Part shown: one piece after another, positions 48,745 to 57,756 of the stretch
Layout: each line of letters opens with the position of its first letter
Numbering within the stretch: position 1 is the first letter of the stretch
Source of the DNA: Arenibacter hampyeongensis
Lineage (GTDB): Bacteria > Bacteroidota > Bacteroidia > Flavobacteriales > Flavobacteriaceae
Assembly (NCBI RefSeq): GCF_002909255.1
Contig: NZ_PIOB01000001.1
Coordinates: forward strand, 1,054,001 to 1,118,000
DNA length: 64,000 nucleotides
Direction of reading: 5' to 3'
Made by a program: the position numbers and the translations under genes
Notes under the pieces: generated by a model
Database searches by the model: none
The model's input: the letters and a program-made list of their open reading frames with translations, nothing else
Told to the model about the DNA's origin: nothing

Positions 48745-50029
48745 GTACTTTATTTTATTTATGGCATTCTGTGTTGGTATAGGCACAGCGCAAAATAAGG
48801 ACAATGAATTGGCCGATAGGATACTTGCCAATATAGAATTTGGGCAAGTACAAAAAAGGGCTTTGGAAGTGGTAAAGACAGGCTTCAATGCTGGCGATGG
48901 CTATGGTGAGGTCTGGATAAGGGATTACAATACTTTTATTGAATTATCTGCCGAAGTTTTTGAGGCAAAGGAATTGGAGGAGAATTTATTGGTGTTCTTT
49001 AGGTTGCAAGGTGACGATGGAAACATCATTGACGGATTTATACCTAAAGAAAAAGCAGTTAAGATTGATGGGGGATATCAATACATTTATAACGATTTGG
49101 AGCCTACCTATTGTGGACACAAAAATACCGTAGAGACTGATCATGAAAGTTCCTTGGTACAGGCTGTCTATAAATATATCAAGAAGACTGGCAACAAAAA
49201 CTTCCTAAGAATAAAAGTTGGAAATGAAACCGTTGCGGATCGAATGGAAAAGGCAATGCAATTTCTTATGGAGTACCGATGGGCCAATAAATTCGGCTTA
49301 ATATATGGAGCCACCACGGCAGACTGGGGCGACGTGCAACACACACATCCGTGGGGTGTTTATATTACCGACGACACCAAATATTGTGTTGATATTTATG
49401 ATAATGCCATGATGTTGATTGCGTTGGACAATTTGATGGAACTTCTTCCCGATACAAAAGTGAAATGGCAGATAATACGTAACAATATAGCTAGGAACAC
49501 CATGGAGGTGTTATGGGACGAAAAAAATGAGAAATTCATTCCTCATGTATATCTCGATGGATCGCCCTATCCTGAAGAATTTAACGAAAATGAAATCTAT
49601 TATCACGGAGGAACGGCGGTTGCCATTGAAGCTGGACTCTTGAACAAAGAGCAAATCAAAACTTCCTTGAATAAGATGATGGCCAATGTAAAAGCTTCAG
49701 GCGCAGGTTCGATTGGCCTGACCTTGTACCCTACCTATCCTGAATGGGCATTTGAAAATAAAGGAATGTACCCATACGGCTATCAAAATGGTGGAGATTG
49801 GACATGGTTTGGGGGTCGAATGATTCAACAATTAATAAAATATGGCTTCGTAGAGGAAGCTTTTGAACAAATAGAGCCGATGACTAATCGTGTGATAGTG
49901 AACAATGGTTTCTATGAGTGGTATACTGTCAATAATAAACCGGAAGGCTCGGGGACATTCCGGGGATCTGCTGGGGTATTGTATATTGCAATTGAAATGT
50001 TTAAGGATTGGGCCAAAAAAATAAAATAG
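48737..50029 (+). CDS. Secreted (alpha/alpha)6-barrel glycosidase-like protein
   Basis: The 430-residue protein has a signal peptide (MNKYFILFMAFCVGIGTAQ). Its helical-barrel features resemble six-hairpin glycosidases (GH63/GH37/GH125-like): GEVWIRDYNTFIE (WIRD 60-63), LIYGATTADWGDV, YHGGTAVAIEAG and YQNGGDWTWFGGRMI. The Asp in IRDY and the acids near the C-terminal NGFYEWYTV are candidate catalytic residues; the family and linkage are not certain. The start at 48737 overlaps the GH92 stop by eight bases and opens straight into the signal peptide; the frame extends upstream to 48680 but that part is not signal-like. Trimming of a mannose-containing glycan is likely from context. Confidence 0.8.
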   Translation: MNKYFILFMAFCVGIGTAQNKDNELADRILANIEFGQVQKRALEVVKTGFNAGDGYGEVWIRDYNTFIELSAEVFEAKELEENLLVFFRLQGDDGNIIDGFIPKEKAVKIDGGYQYIYNDLEPTYCGHKNTVETDHESSLVQAVYKYIKKTGNKNFLRIKVGNETVADRMEKAMQFLMEYRWANKFGLIYGATTADWGDVQHTHPWGVYITDDTKYCVDIYDNAMMLIALDNLMELLPDTKVKWQIIRNNIARNTMEVLWDEKNEKFIPHVYLDGSPYPEEFNENEIYYHGGTAVAIEAGLLNKEQIKTSLNKMMANVKASGAGSIGLTLYPTYPEWAFENKGMYPYGYQNGGDWTWFGGRMIQQLIKYGFVEEAFEQIEPMTNRVIVNNGFYEWYTVNNKPEGSGTFRGSAGVLYIAIEMFKDWAKKIK

Positions 50030-50140
50030 TTTGGCGATCAGGATAGCTGTATTCAATTATTCTGCCATATTCTAAAAATTAATATAAAGTAAATAGTGTT
50101 ATCTTAGAGGGTTAATTAATTGGAAGAATCCATTTAGAAT

Positions 50141-50878
50141 ATGAATTTTAAGTTAGATCAAAACAGCCCCGTGCCCTTACATGCTCAAATTGAAGAATAT
50201 TTACGAGGACTCATTATTAAGAAGGATTACAAAAGCGGAAAAAAGTTTTTGCCAAAGGAGGTCGCCATGTCCAATAAATTGGGGGTCTCCAGGAATACGA
50301 TTAGACAGGCCATAAATAAATTGGTTCATGAGGGACTAATTGAGCGCAAAAAGGGAGTTGGGACCAAAGTGGTAACAAAGAAAATATCTACTCGGTTGGA
50401 CAATTGGATCAGCTTTACAAAAGAAATGCGAAATCAAGGCATTGAGGTTGTTAATTATTTAGTTAACATTGCTTTGGTTGAAGTCCAAGATGAGGTAGCG
50501 GAGGCACTATCCATTGCCAAAACAAAAAAGGTTTGGAAACTTGAAAAAATAAGGGGTTCAAAGGAAGCGAAATACCTTTACTCAGTATCATATTTTCATC
50601 CCAGAATTGGGATTACCGGAGATGAAAATTTTATGATCCCTTTGTACGAGTTATTGGAAAAGGAGCATGATATTATAGTTTCTACTTCTAAAGAAAAATT
50701 AAGGGCTATAAAGGCTGACAGTAAAATAGCAGCTTTGCTTGACATTGGCAAGGATGTGGCTATTTTAAAAAGGGAAAGATTAGTTTTAGATATTGGCGAT
50801 AGGCCTGTTGAATACAATATGGTTTACTATCATACGGATTATTTCACCTACGATATAGACATTAAAAGGGAAGTTTAA
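50141..50878 (+). CDS. GntR-family regulator with UTRA ligand domain (HutC type)
   Basis: The 245-residue protein has an N-terminal winged helix-turn-helix (about residues 8-78; VSRNTIRQAINKLVHEGLIERKKGVGTKVV) and a C-terminal UTRA domain (about 95-240) of the HutC subfamily. UTRA domains usually bind a sugar phosphate or similar small molecule. It lies between the isomerase-GH92 and ROK-GH92 units. I propose it binds the shared 25-bp elements in front of three units and releases them when a mannose-derived ligand is present. Its own 111-bp upstream gap lacks the element, so it may not be autoregulated. Confidence 0.92.
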   Translation: MNFKLDQNSPVPLHAQIEEYLRGLIIKKDYKSGKKFLPKEVAMSNKLGVSRNTIRQAINKLVHEGLIERKKGVGTKVVTKKISTRLDNWISFTKEMRNQGIEVVNYLVNIALVEVQDEVAEALSIAKTKKVWKLEKIRGSKEAKYLYSVSYFHPRIGITGDENFMIPLYELLEKEHDIIVSTSKEKLRAIKADSKIAALLDIGKDVAILKRERLVLDIGDRPVEYNMVYYHTDYFTYDIDIKREV

Positions 50879-50919
50879 TTTTATTAATTGATTTCGTAAG
50901 TGTCCATTTTGATTTTGTT

Positions 50920-50944
50920 ATATATGTTTAAATGTACTTACATT
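50920..50944 (-). promoter_or_regulatory. Shared 25-bp operator element, site B
   Basis: On the minus strand the palindrome AATGTAAGTACATT is followed by TAAACATATAT, the same 11-base tail as site A. It lies 102 bp before the ROK kinase gene. The same gap also has a repeated TTTCGTAAGT at about 50892 and 50969. Confidence 0.62.
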
Positions 50945-51046
50945 ATATAAGATTTTTGTACCTATAATTTTCGTAAGTCCAAAAACCCAAATTAAAATTT
51001 ACTCAACTTATGATTTCAATACTAATTAATCTATAAAAAATTTTAC

Positions 51047-51970
51047 ATGAATTACCGAATAGCCATTGGGGTCGATGTGGGGGGGAGCCATATAACCTCT
51101 GCCGCGGTGAACATAAACAAACTTACAATAGTTGAGGGGTCTACCTTTTCCGTCAAGGTAGACAATAAGGCCACTAAAGATGCCATATTGGAAAACTGGA
51201 GCAGTGCCATTAACAAAACCTTGGATAGTATTTCTTTGAATAGTAATGTGGACATCGCATGCGCAATGCCAGGTCCTTTTCATTATAAAACCGGATTGGC
51301 GTTGTTCGTTGGAAATAATCAAAAATATGAAAGCCTTTACAATGTTTCCATACCCGATGAATTGGGGAAATACATTAAAGGCACTAATTTGGATTTCAGA
51401 TTCATTAATGACGCCACTGCTTTTGGAGTCGGGGTGGCATCTATGGGCAAGGCAAAAAATTACAGCAAAGTTGTAGCTATTACTTTGGGCACTGGTTTTG
51501 GATCCGCATTCATCAAAGACGGTGAGCCCCAAGTAATTTCACATGATGTACCAAAGGGAGGGTTTATGTGGGACAAACCGTATAAGGATGGTCTAGGCGA
51601 TGATTATTTCTCAACCCGTTGGTGCATAAAAAGGTATAAGGATATTACTGGAGTCGAGACAACTGGAGTCAAGCAAATAGCCAATGCTAACAATGATAAT
51701 TCACGAAAAGTTTTTGTTGAATTCGGTTCGAACATGGCAGAATTTATGTTGCCTTTTCTCAAAAATTACCAACCCGACCTTATAATTCTAGGAGGTAATG
51801 TGTCTAAGGCCAGTGAACTTTTTCTCCCTGCTTTTAAAAACAAGATCAAAGATGCCGGAATGCGTGTTGATTTTGAAATATCCGATGTATTGGAAGAAGC
51901 GGCCATTATTGGAAGCGCCAAATTATATAACTCCCATTTTTGGGAACAAGTACAAAACACAATTTATTAG
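51047..51970 (+). CDS. ROK-family sugar kinase (candidate mannokinase)
   Basis: It probably phosphorylates a free hexose in the cytoplasm, and in this locus mannose is the natural guess because the isomerase uses mannose-6-phosphate. The 307-residue protein has the ROK phosphate motif GVDVGGSH (8-15), the catalytic-loop aspartate in FINDATAFGVG and a second glycine motif LGTGFGSAF. It lacks the CxCGxxGC zinc motif of classical ROK glucokinases; the corresponding region reads GLGDDYFSTRWC. A sugar phosphatase or regulator role is less likely because there is no DNA-binding domain. The gap to the next GH92 gene is four bases. Confidence 0.85.
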   Translation: MNYRIAIGVDVGGSHITSAAVNINKLTIVEGSTFSVKVDNKATKDAILENWSSAINKTLDSISLNSNVDIACAMPGPFHYKTGLALFVGNNQKYESLYNVSIPDELGKYIKGTNLDFRFINDATAFGVGVASMGKAKNYSKVVAITLGTGFGSAFIKDGEPQVISHDVPKGGFMWDKPYKDGLGDDYFSTRWCIKRYKDITGVETTGVKQIANANNDNSRKVFVEFGSNMAEFMLPFLKNYQPDLIILGGNVSKASELFLPAFKNKIKDAGMRVDFEISDVLEEAAIIGSAKLYNSHFWEQVQNTIY

Positions 51971-51974
51971 GAAG

Positions 51975-54900
51975 ATGAAACAAATGAATATGAAAACACC
52001 TTTGAGTCATCAGTTTTTTAACGCCTATCTAATGCTGTTTTTATGCACAACGATTACGGCACAATCGCCATCACAGCAGGTGATTTGGCACATAGGACAG
52101 TCAGATCGATCTTATTCGGAATTTGCTTTGGCTCCAAATGGCTATGCCGAGTTTGCTCCTGAAGGATTTGGCGGTACCAATAGGTATTATGTGGTCGGCA
52201 AATCGAATCCTGGGAATGATTGGCCCTTTATTCTTCCTGGACCTAAAGATGATTTTGCCGGTTATGGTTATTGGGCCGGACGTGCGCTTCATCAATTGCC
52301 CATCTACTTTGTACTGGAACAAACCACCGAGGGGGATACTTGTGTACTTCTGATCGATATATTGGAGGCGAGTTCGAAAAATGCACCTTTGTTCAGGGCC
52401 TATATTAACGGAAAAGTGTACGAACAACAATTACGGCCTGGTAAATCAGGCGACCTTCCGGAACGGTTACAGTCCAATACCCAAACGGTCTCGTTTTCAA
52501 TTCCATCCGTGGAATTGAAACGAGGGGTGAACGAGATTATCTTCCAAAATATGACAGGGGGTTGGTGCGTGTTTGATGGTATCAAGTTGATCGGCCCTAA
52601 TGAATTATCCTTAGGAGTGATTGATAACACTGTTTTAAAGTCCGTTGCCTTCGCTGATTTTGAAATGAATAAAAAAAATAAAAAATTTCAACCCCTTTTA
52701 GTGGATATACTACAGCAAGAAAACAGTTCGGAGATAAAGGTATTTGTGGACGGACAGGAGATTATTAAAAAAAGTGAGGTGGGTCACAGTATTCTTGAAT
52801 TTTATGTACCGGCTGTATCCTTAAAAAAAATGTCCGAGGTTAAAATATACGTGGATGGAAAACTGAAGTATGAGCAACAACTACAAAGAATGCCAATGGA
52901 ACAAATTGCACTTTCCGATTATGTGGATCAATTTATGGGCACTAGTGGATCTCGTTGGATGATTACCCCCGGGCCCCGTAACCCAATGCCCATGGTACAA
53001 CTTGGTCCAAATAATGAAGAAACGGTGTGGAAGGCAGGCTATGAATATCAAATAGAAAGTTTAACCGGTTTCAACCATACCCAGGAATGGACCATGGCCG
53101 GATTTCTAATGATGCCGACCGTTGGAGCATTGCAAACAAACCCGGGCCCTGAGAATAGTCCTGATTTGGGGTATCGTTCCCGAATCGATAAATCGTCAGA
53201 AAAAGCTAAGATTGGAAAATACAGTGTAGACCTGACGGACTACAATATTCATGTAGATCTTACCGCTACCACCCGAGCGGCTTTTCAAAGATATGTTTTT
53301 CCCAAATCGGACGCTTCGCGTGTCTTATTGGATGCTTACCCGGATGCTGAATATGGCTATCAAAATGTGGAGACCGAGATAACCAGAATAGACGATAAAA
53401 GAATAGAAGGTTACGTACATCATATTTGCGATAAGACGGGTTATATGATGACCCAAGATTACAAATTGTATTTTGCATTGGAGTTCAACAAACCTTTTGA
53501 AAGTATGGGAGGGTGGACGGACAAGTCCAAGGCCTTGGAAAAAATGAACCATGGCCTAACCTATGAATCGGTTCAAAATGATACCAGGACAATCAAAGGT
53601 TCAGGAAGTGTTGGTGCATTTGTCAATTTCAAAACAACAGAAAATGATACGCTTTTAGTAAGAAGTTCCATTTCTTTGGTAAGTGCTGAAAATGCATGGT
53701 TGAATTTAAAAAAGGAAATCACTGAGCCGTTCGACTGGAATTTTGAACAGGTGGTCAAAAACCAACAGGACCTTTGGGATAAATACTTGGGCAGGATAGA
53801 AATAGAGACCGATGATTATCTTCAAAAAGTAAAATTCTATACCAATCTATATAGAGCGTTGTCTGGAAGAATGGCATGGGGCGATGTAAATGGTGAATGG
53901 AGGGACATGAACGAAGAGATTCAAACATTTGAAGATCGCGACCAAAGGTTGTGCTCTGGAGAATTTTGGAATACATTTTGGAACGTTCAACAGTTGAATC
54001 AACTGATTGCCCCCGAGTTTTCTTCGATGCAGGTTAAAAGTTTGCTCGCGTTCTATGATAAGGGAGGCTGGCTATCCAAAGGCATTTTTGCCGGGGAATA
54101 TTCCAGCGTTATGGTCGCGGAACATGGTATTCCCTGGATTGTAGGCGCATGGAATAGTGGCATCAAAGACTTTGATTTTGAAAATGCATACAAGGTTATG
54201 CGCCATGTGCAGACCACTCTACCTATGGACTCCCATCCCGGAGGTGGAAGAGTGGGCAATGAAAGCCTTGAGCCCTATTTGAAATATGGGTACGTACCAC
54301 TAAATACGAATCTTTACCAAAGTTATGTCTCCAATACCCTTGAATATGCTTTTGACGATTGGTGTTTGGCCCAGGCCGCCAAGGTCCTAAAGGAGGAAAA
54401 GGACTATAAGTTATTTATGAACCGTGCGAGGAACTGGCAGAATATCTTTGATTCCAAATCTGGCTTTATGCGGCCAAAAAAAGCTGACGGAACATGGTAC
54501 GAGCCATTTGACCCCTATCATACGCCAGGTTTTGTCGAGGGTAATGCTTGGCAATTTAGCTGGTTCGTTCCACACAATATGAACGGCTTGGTTGACGCTA
54601 TTGGCAAGGAACGCTTTGTTGCCCGTTTGGACAGTGCAATGCACCGTTCGCAAAAAGTGAATTTTAATGCTTTAGGCGATAATTTTTCAAAATATCCCAT
54701 CAACCATGGTAATCAGCCAAATATGCAATCCTGTTACCTCTTTAATTATGCGGGCGCTCCTTGGTTGACGCAAAAGTGGGCAAGGGAAATACAGGATAAA
54801 TATTATGGAACAGGCCCTAGGGACGCCTATCCTGGAGATGAGGATCAAGGCCAAATGAGTGCTTGGTATGTGATGAGTACCCTAGGATTATTTCAGATGG

Positions 54901-55169
54901 ATGGGGGCGCGGCGATCCATCCACAGTACGAATTAGGTAGTCCAAGATTTGAAAAGATTACCATTCATTTAAGTGATGAGTATTATGGTGGAAATACTTT
55001 TGTTATCAAAGCCAAGAATGCATCCCGAGATAATAAATATATTAATGCAGCCAAGCTGAATGGGAAAAAATGGGATTCATGGAAAATTCCACAAAAAGAG
55101 ATAATAAAGGGCGGGGAATTGATATTGGAAATGAAGGATGTTCCCAATAAAGAAGTATTCAATAAGTAA
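51975..55169 (+). CDS. GH92 family alpha-mannosidase-like enzyme, copy B
   Basis: The 1064-residue paralogue of copy A has the same order: signal peptide (about residues 1-33), beta-sandwich domain (about 38-215; VIWHIGQSDRSYSEFAL) and GH92 core from about 310 (SDYVDQFMGTSGS). The likely catalytic acid is Glu855 (VEGNAWQ) and the base pair Asp955/Asp957 (GDEDQGQMSAW) is present. GNEP is replaced by GNQP (Gln914). The ATG at 51975 is chosen: the longer frame from 51798 lies inside the kinase gene and would add an un-signal-like 59 residues. It is the second gene of the ROK unit. The 106-bp gap after it contains CTAATGGCA/TGCCATTAG arms (55188-55252). Confidence 0.9.
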   Translation: MKQMNMKTPLSHQFFNAYLMLFLCTTITAQSPSQQVIWHIGQSDRSYSEFALAPNGYAEFAPEGFGGTNRYYVVGKSNPGNDWPFILPGPKDDFAGYGYWAGRALHQLPIYFVLEQTTEGDTCVLLIDILEASSKNAPLFRAYINGKVYEQQLRPGKSGDLPERLQSNTQTVSFSIPSVELKRGVNEIIFQNMTGGWCVFDGIKLIGPNELSLGVIDNTVLKSVAFADFEMNKKNKKFQPLLVDILQQENSSEIKVFVDGQEIIKKSEVGHSILEFYVPAVSLKKMSEVKIYVDGKLKYEQQLQRMPMEQIALSDYVDQFMGTSGSRWMITPGPRNPMPMVQLGPNNEETVWKAGYEYQIESLTGFNHTQEWTMAGFLMMPTVGALQTNPGPENSPDLGYRSRIDKSSEKAKIGKYSVDLTDYNIHVDLTATTRAAFQRYVFPKSDASRVLLDAYPDAEYGYQNVETEITRIDDKRIEGYVHHICDKTGYMMTQDYKLYFALEFNKPFESMGGWTDKSKALEKMNHGLTYESVQNDTRTIKGSGSVGAFVNFKTTENDTLLVRSSISLVSAENAWLNLKKEITEPFDWNFEQVVKNQQDLWDKYLGRIEIETDDYLQKVKFYTNLYRALSGRMAWGDVNGEWRDMNEEIQTFEDRDQRLCSGEFWNTFWNVQQLNQLIAPEFSSMQVKSLLAFYDKGGWLSKGIFAGEYSSVMVAEHGIPWIVGAWNSGIKDFDFENAYKVMRHVQTTLPMDSHPGGGRVGNESLEPYLKYGYVPLNTNLYQSYVSNTLEYAFDDWCLAQAAKVLKEEKDYKLFMNRARNWQNIFDSKSGFMRPKKADGTWYEPFDPYHTPGFVEGNAWQFSWFVPHNMNGLVDAIGKERFVARLDSAMHRSQKVNFNALGDNFSKYPINHGNQPNMQSCYLFNYAGAPWLTQKWAREIQDKYYGTGPRDAYPGDEDQGQMSAWYVMSTLGLFQMDGGAAIHPQYELGSPRFEKITIHLSDEYYGGNTFVIKAKNASRDNKYINAAKLNGKKWDSWKIPQKEIIKGGELILEMKDVPNKEVFNK

Positions 55170-55275
55170 TCCTGGGTGATTATGTCCCTAATGGCAATAA
55201 TGAAGGTTGTATTTGGCGCCATCTGGGAGGAGAATTTTAAAAATGCCATTAGATAATTGTTAAAATAATTTAATT

Positions 55276-56247
55276 ATGACATCTGCGGATAATTTAGAAG
55301 TGAATGATTTAGCCAACTTTGGTAAACCTGTAACTGAAATGTTCAAACAACCTCAAAGTCCTGAGGAATGGGAGCAATATGCACTGACCGAAGAACAACT
55401 TGAATTTTTTCAAGAGTACGGTTTTCTTTCAGGAATTAAAATTTTAACGGGAGAACAGGTAAATTGGCTGAACGAGGAATTGGCCGAATTCAACCCCATA
55501 GATAAGGAGCGCAAGAAATTGTTCTATCATTACGAGAGCAATGAATCCGAAGACCCCAATAGGGTTCTTTTTCATGCCATCGGAGGATGGCGGGCAGCAA
55601 AGGGGTTCCATGATCTTCTTTGGGCCCCGGCCTACCGCATGGCTGCTTACCAGCTGATGGGAGGCTCATTTAAGCTCTTTCATGATCAGCTTTTTTGTAA
55701 ACCCTCAAAGCACGGCGGTGTGGTAGCTTGGCATCAAGATTTTTCATATTGGACTTTTACCAAGCCTATGAACCATCTGACCTGCTGGATAGGCCTTGAT
55801 AATGCCAACGATGACAATGGCTGTTTGTATTATATTCCCGGAAGTCATAAATGGGGTCTATTGCCAGTTACCGGATTAGCAGGCGACATGGATGCCGTTC
55901 AAAAAATTCTAAACCAGGAGCAGTTGGCCAGTTTTAACAAAAGGAAAGCGAATGAATTGCCAAAGGGATATGCCAGTTTTCATCATCCTCTTACTTTACA
56001 TGGCTCTTATGCCAATACTTCGGATCGCTCGAGAAGGGCGGTAGTCATCAATGCAATGGGGCCAAATACCGTTTCGAACATTGCAAACTACGACCGTCTT
56101 GATGCATTGAAACATTTTCCTCCACTTGGTAAGGATGGACAGTTATTGGAGAGCAAATTTTTCCCATTGCTTTTTGATGCGGACAAAGAACTGGGAAGCT
56201 TAAAGAAGACTATTCCGATACTGGCCAAAACCAAAAGAAATAATTGA
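55276..56247 (+). CDS. PhyH-type Fe(II)/2-oxoglutarate dioxygenase
   Basis: The 323-residue protein has the phytanoyl-CoA dioxygenase fold: iron ligands His153 and Asp155 (AWHQDFSYW), His242 (LTLHGSYANTS) and the 2-oxoglutarate-binding arginine nearby (SRRA, Arg253-254). It has no signal peptide, so it acts in the cytoplasm. Such enzymes hydroxylate or demethylate small molecules with O2. In a mannose operon it may act on a modified sugar, for example an O-methyl or alkyl group, but the substrate cannot be read from sequence. It follows GH92 copy B and precedes the MFS gene by 34 bp. Confidence 0.9.
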   Translation: MTSADNLEVNDLANFGKPVTEMFKQPQSPEEWEQYALTEEQLEFFQEYGFLSGIKILTGEQVNWLNEELAEFNPIDKERKKLFYHYESNESEDPNRVLFHAIGGWRAAKGFHDLLWAPAYRMAAYQLMGGSFKLFHDQLFCKPSKHGGVVAWHQDFSYWTFTKPMNHLTCWIGLDNANDDNGCLYYIPGSHKWGLLPVTGLAGDMDAVQKILNQEQLASFNKRKANELPKGYASFHHPLTLHGSYANTSDRSRRAVVINAMGPNTVSNIANYDRLDALKHFPPLGKDGQLLESKFFPLLFDADKELGSLKKTIPILAKTKRNN

Positions 56248-56281
56248 ATTTTGTTTTAAAAAGACCAATAAAAATGAAAAT

Positions 56282-57655
56282 ATGATAGTGAAAGACAAAG
56301 AGGCCGTGAAGACTAATATGAAGTATGTGTATTTGGTGACCGCGGTGGCCGCCTTGGGTGGACTTTTATTTGGGTATGATACTGCTGTAATTGCCGGTGC
56401 CATAGGGTTCTTGCAAACCAAATTTGAACTGTCTTCCGCAATGACCGGGTGGGCGGCATCAAGTGCCATATGGGGTTGTTTGTTTGGGGCCATGTTCGCA
56501 GGTTATGCCAGTGACAGGTTGGGAAGGAAAAAAGTGCTATTGGCAACTGCCGTACTTTTTTCGCTATCGGCAATAGGCTCGGCCATCCCAAATTCCCTTA
56601 CACAATTTGTAGCTGCCAGATTCGTTGGAGGTTTGGGAGTGGGGGCGGCCTCCATGCTTTCACCTTTGTATATTTCCGAAATTGCACCTGCAAAGATGAG
56701 GGGAATGTTAGTCTCGTTGTACCAATTGGCAATTGTGTTGGGAATCAACTTTGTCTATTTCGTTAACTTGAAAATAGCCAATGTAGGAACCGAAGCCTGG
56801 AATATAGAAATGGGATGGCGGTATATGCTTGGATCGGAGATTATACCTGCACTTATTTTCTTTTTATTGCTTTTTAAAGTGCCTGAAAGTCCACGCTGGC
56901 TTACTTTGAAGGGTAGAGAAAAGGAAGCGGCCACCATTCTGGAAAAAGTAAATGGGAAGGAAAAGGGGATGCAAGTTTTAAATGAGATCAAAGAAGCTAT
57001 CATGGCCGAAAAAGGAACGTTGAAAGAGCTATTCGCCACAAAGTTAAGAAGGACACTGATAATCGGTTTGGTTCTAGCTTTGTTCTCACAGATTACGGGT
57101 ATAAATGCAATCATATATTATGCTCCTGAAATATTCAAGAATATTGGCTTCGGTACCGATTCGGCCTTACAGCAGACCGTAATTATCGGGTTTATTAATA
57201 CCATTTTCACCTTTGTGGCCATTTACTTTATTGATAGAATGGGAAGAAGGACTCTATTGTTATGGGGGTTATCAGGCATGATTGTTTGTCTTTTCGGAAC
57301 GGGCCTTGTTTTCTATTTAGGGCAAAGTTCCAGTATATGGACGTTAATTTTCATATTGGGCTTTACTGCAAGTTTTTCCTCTTCACTTGGGCCGATTCCA
57401 TGGGTGATAATGTCAGAAATATTCCCAACGAAAATCAGAGGCTTGGCTATGTCCTTTGCGACCATGACCCTTTGGTTGGGGGTGGTGGCCATCACACAAT
57501 TTACCCCTATAATGCTCGAAAATTTGGGTGGGGCATATACCTTTTGGATATTTATGGGTAACGCAATTTTTCTATTGATTTTCACCTACAATATGATTCC
57601 CGAAACCAAGGGAAAGACTTTGGAAGAAATAGAAAAGAGTTGGAGCAAGAAATAG
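56282..57655 (+). CDS. Sugar-porter MFS transporter
   Basis: The 457-residue inner-membrane symporter belongs to the sugar porter family and has 12 predicted helices. Signatures are GYDTAVIAGAIGF in TM1, the loop motif DRLGRKKV, PESPRWL after TM6, QITGINAIIYYAPEIF in TM7, DRMGRRTLLLWG and the C-terminal PETKGKTLEEIE. The QITGIN-to-YYAP segment is typical of hexose and pentose proton symporters such as XylE-like carriers. The context makes mannose or a small mannoside the probable cargo. It lies 34 bp after the dioxygenase gene and 101 bp before GH92 copy C. Confidence 0.93.
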   Translation: MIVKDKEAVKTNMKYVYLVTAVAALGGLLFGYDTAVIAGAIGFLQTKFELSSAMTGWAASSAIWGCLFGAMFAGYASDRLGRKKVLLATAVLFSLSAIGSAIPNSLTQFVAARFVGGLGVGAASMLSPLYISEIAPAKMRGMLVSLYQLAIVLGINFVYFVNLKIANVGTEAWNIEMGWRYMLGSEIIPALIFFLLLFKVPESPRWLTLKGREKEAATILEKVNGKEKGMQVLNEIKEAIMAEKGTLKELFATKLRRTLIIGLVLALFSQITGINAIIYYAPEIFKNIGFGTDSALQQTVIIGFINTIFTFVAIYFIDRMGRRTLLLWGLSGMIVCLFGTGLVFYLGQSSSIWTLIFILGFTASFSSSLGPIPWVIMSEIFPTKIRGLAMSFATMTLWLGVVAITQFTPIMLENLGGAYTFWIFMGNAIFLLIFTYNMIPETKGKTLEEIEKSWSKK

Positions 57656-57756
57656 GGGACGACTTTTTGAGCGAACGCAAAAGAGTATAATAACTTAGTA
57701 TGAATAAAAGCTAGAATAGCTTATGAAAAAATTATCATATAAAATAACTTAAAATT

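Noticed and set aside
51798-51974. Upstream start for GH92 copy B
   Set aside because: It lies wholly inside the ROK kinase gene and lacks a signal peptide at its front; the ATG at 51975 fits the four-base spacing.
55188-55252. CTAATGGCA/TGCCATTAG arms between GH92 copy B and the dioxygenase gene
   Set aside because: The loop is about 47 bases and no T-run follows, so a terminator or operator call is not supported.
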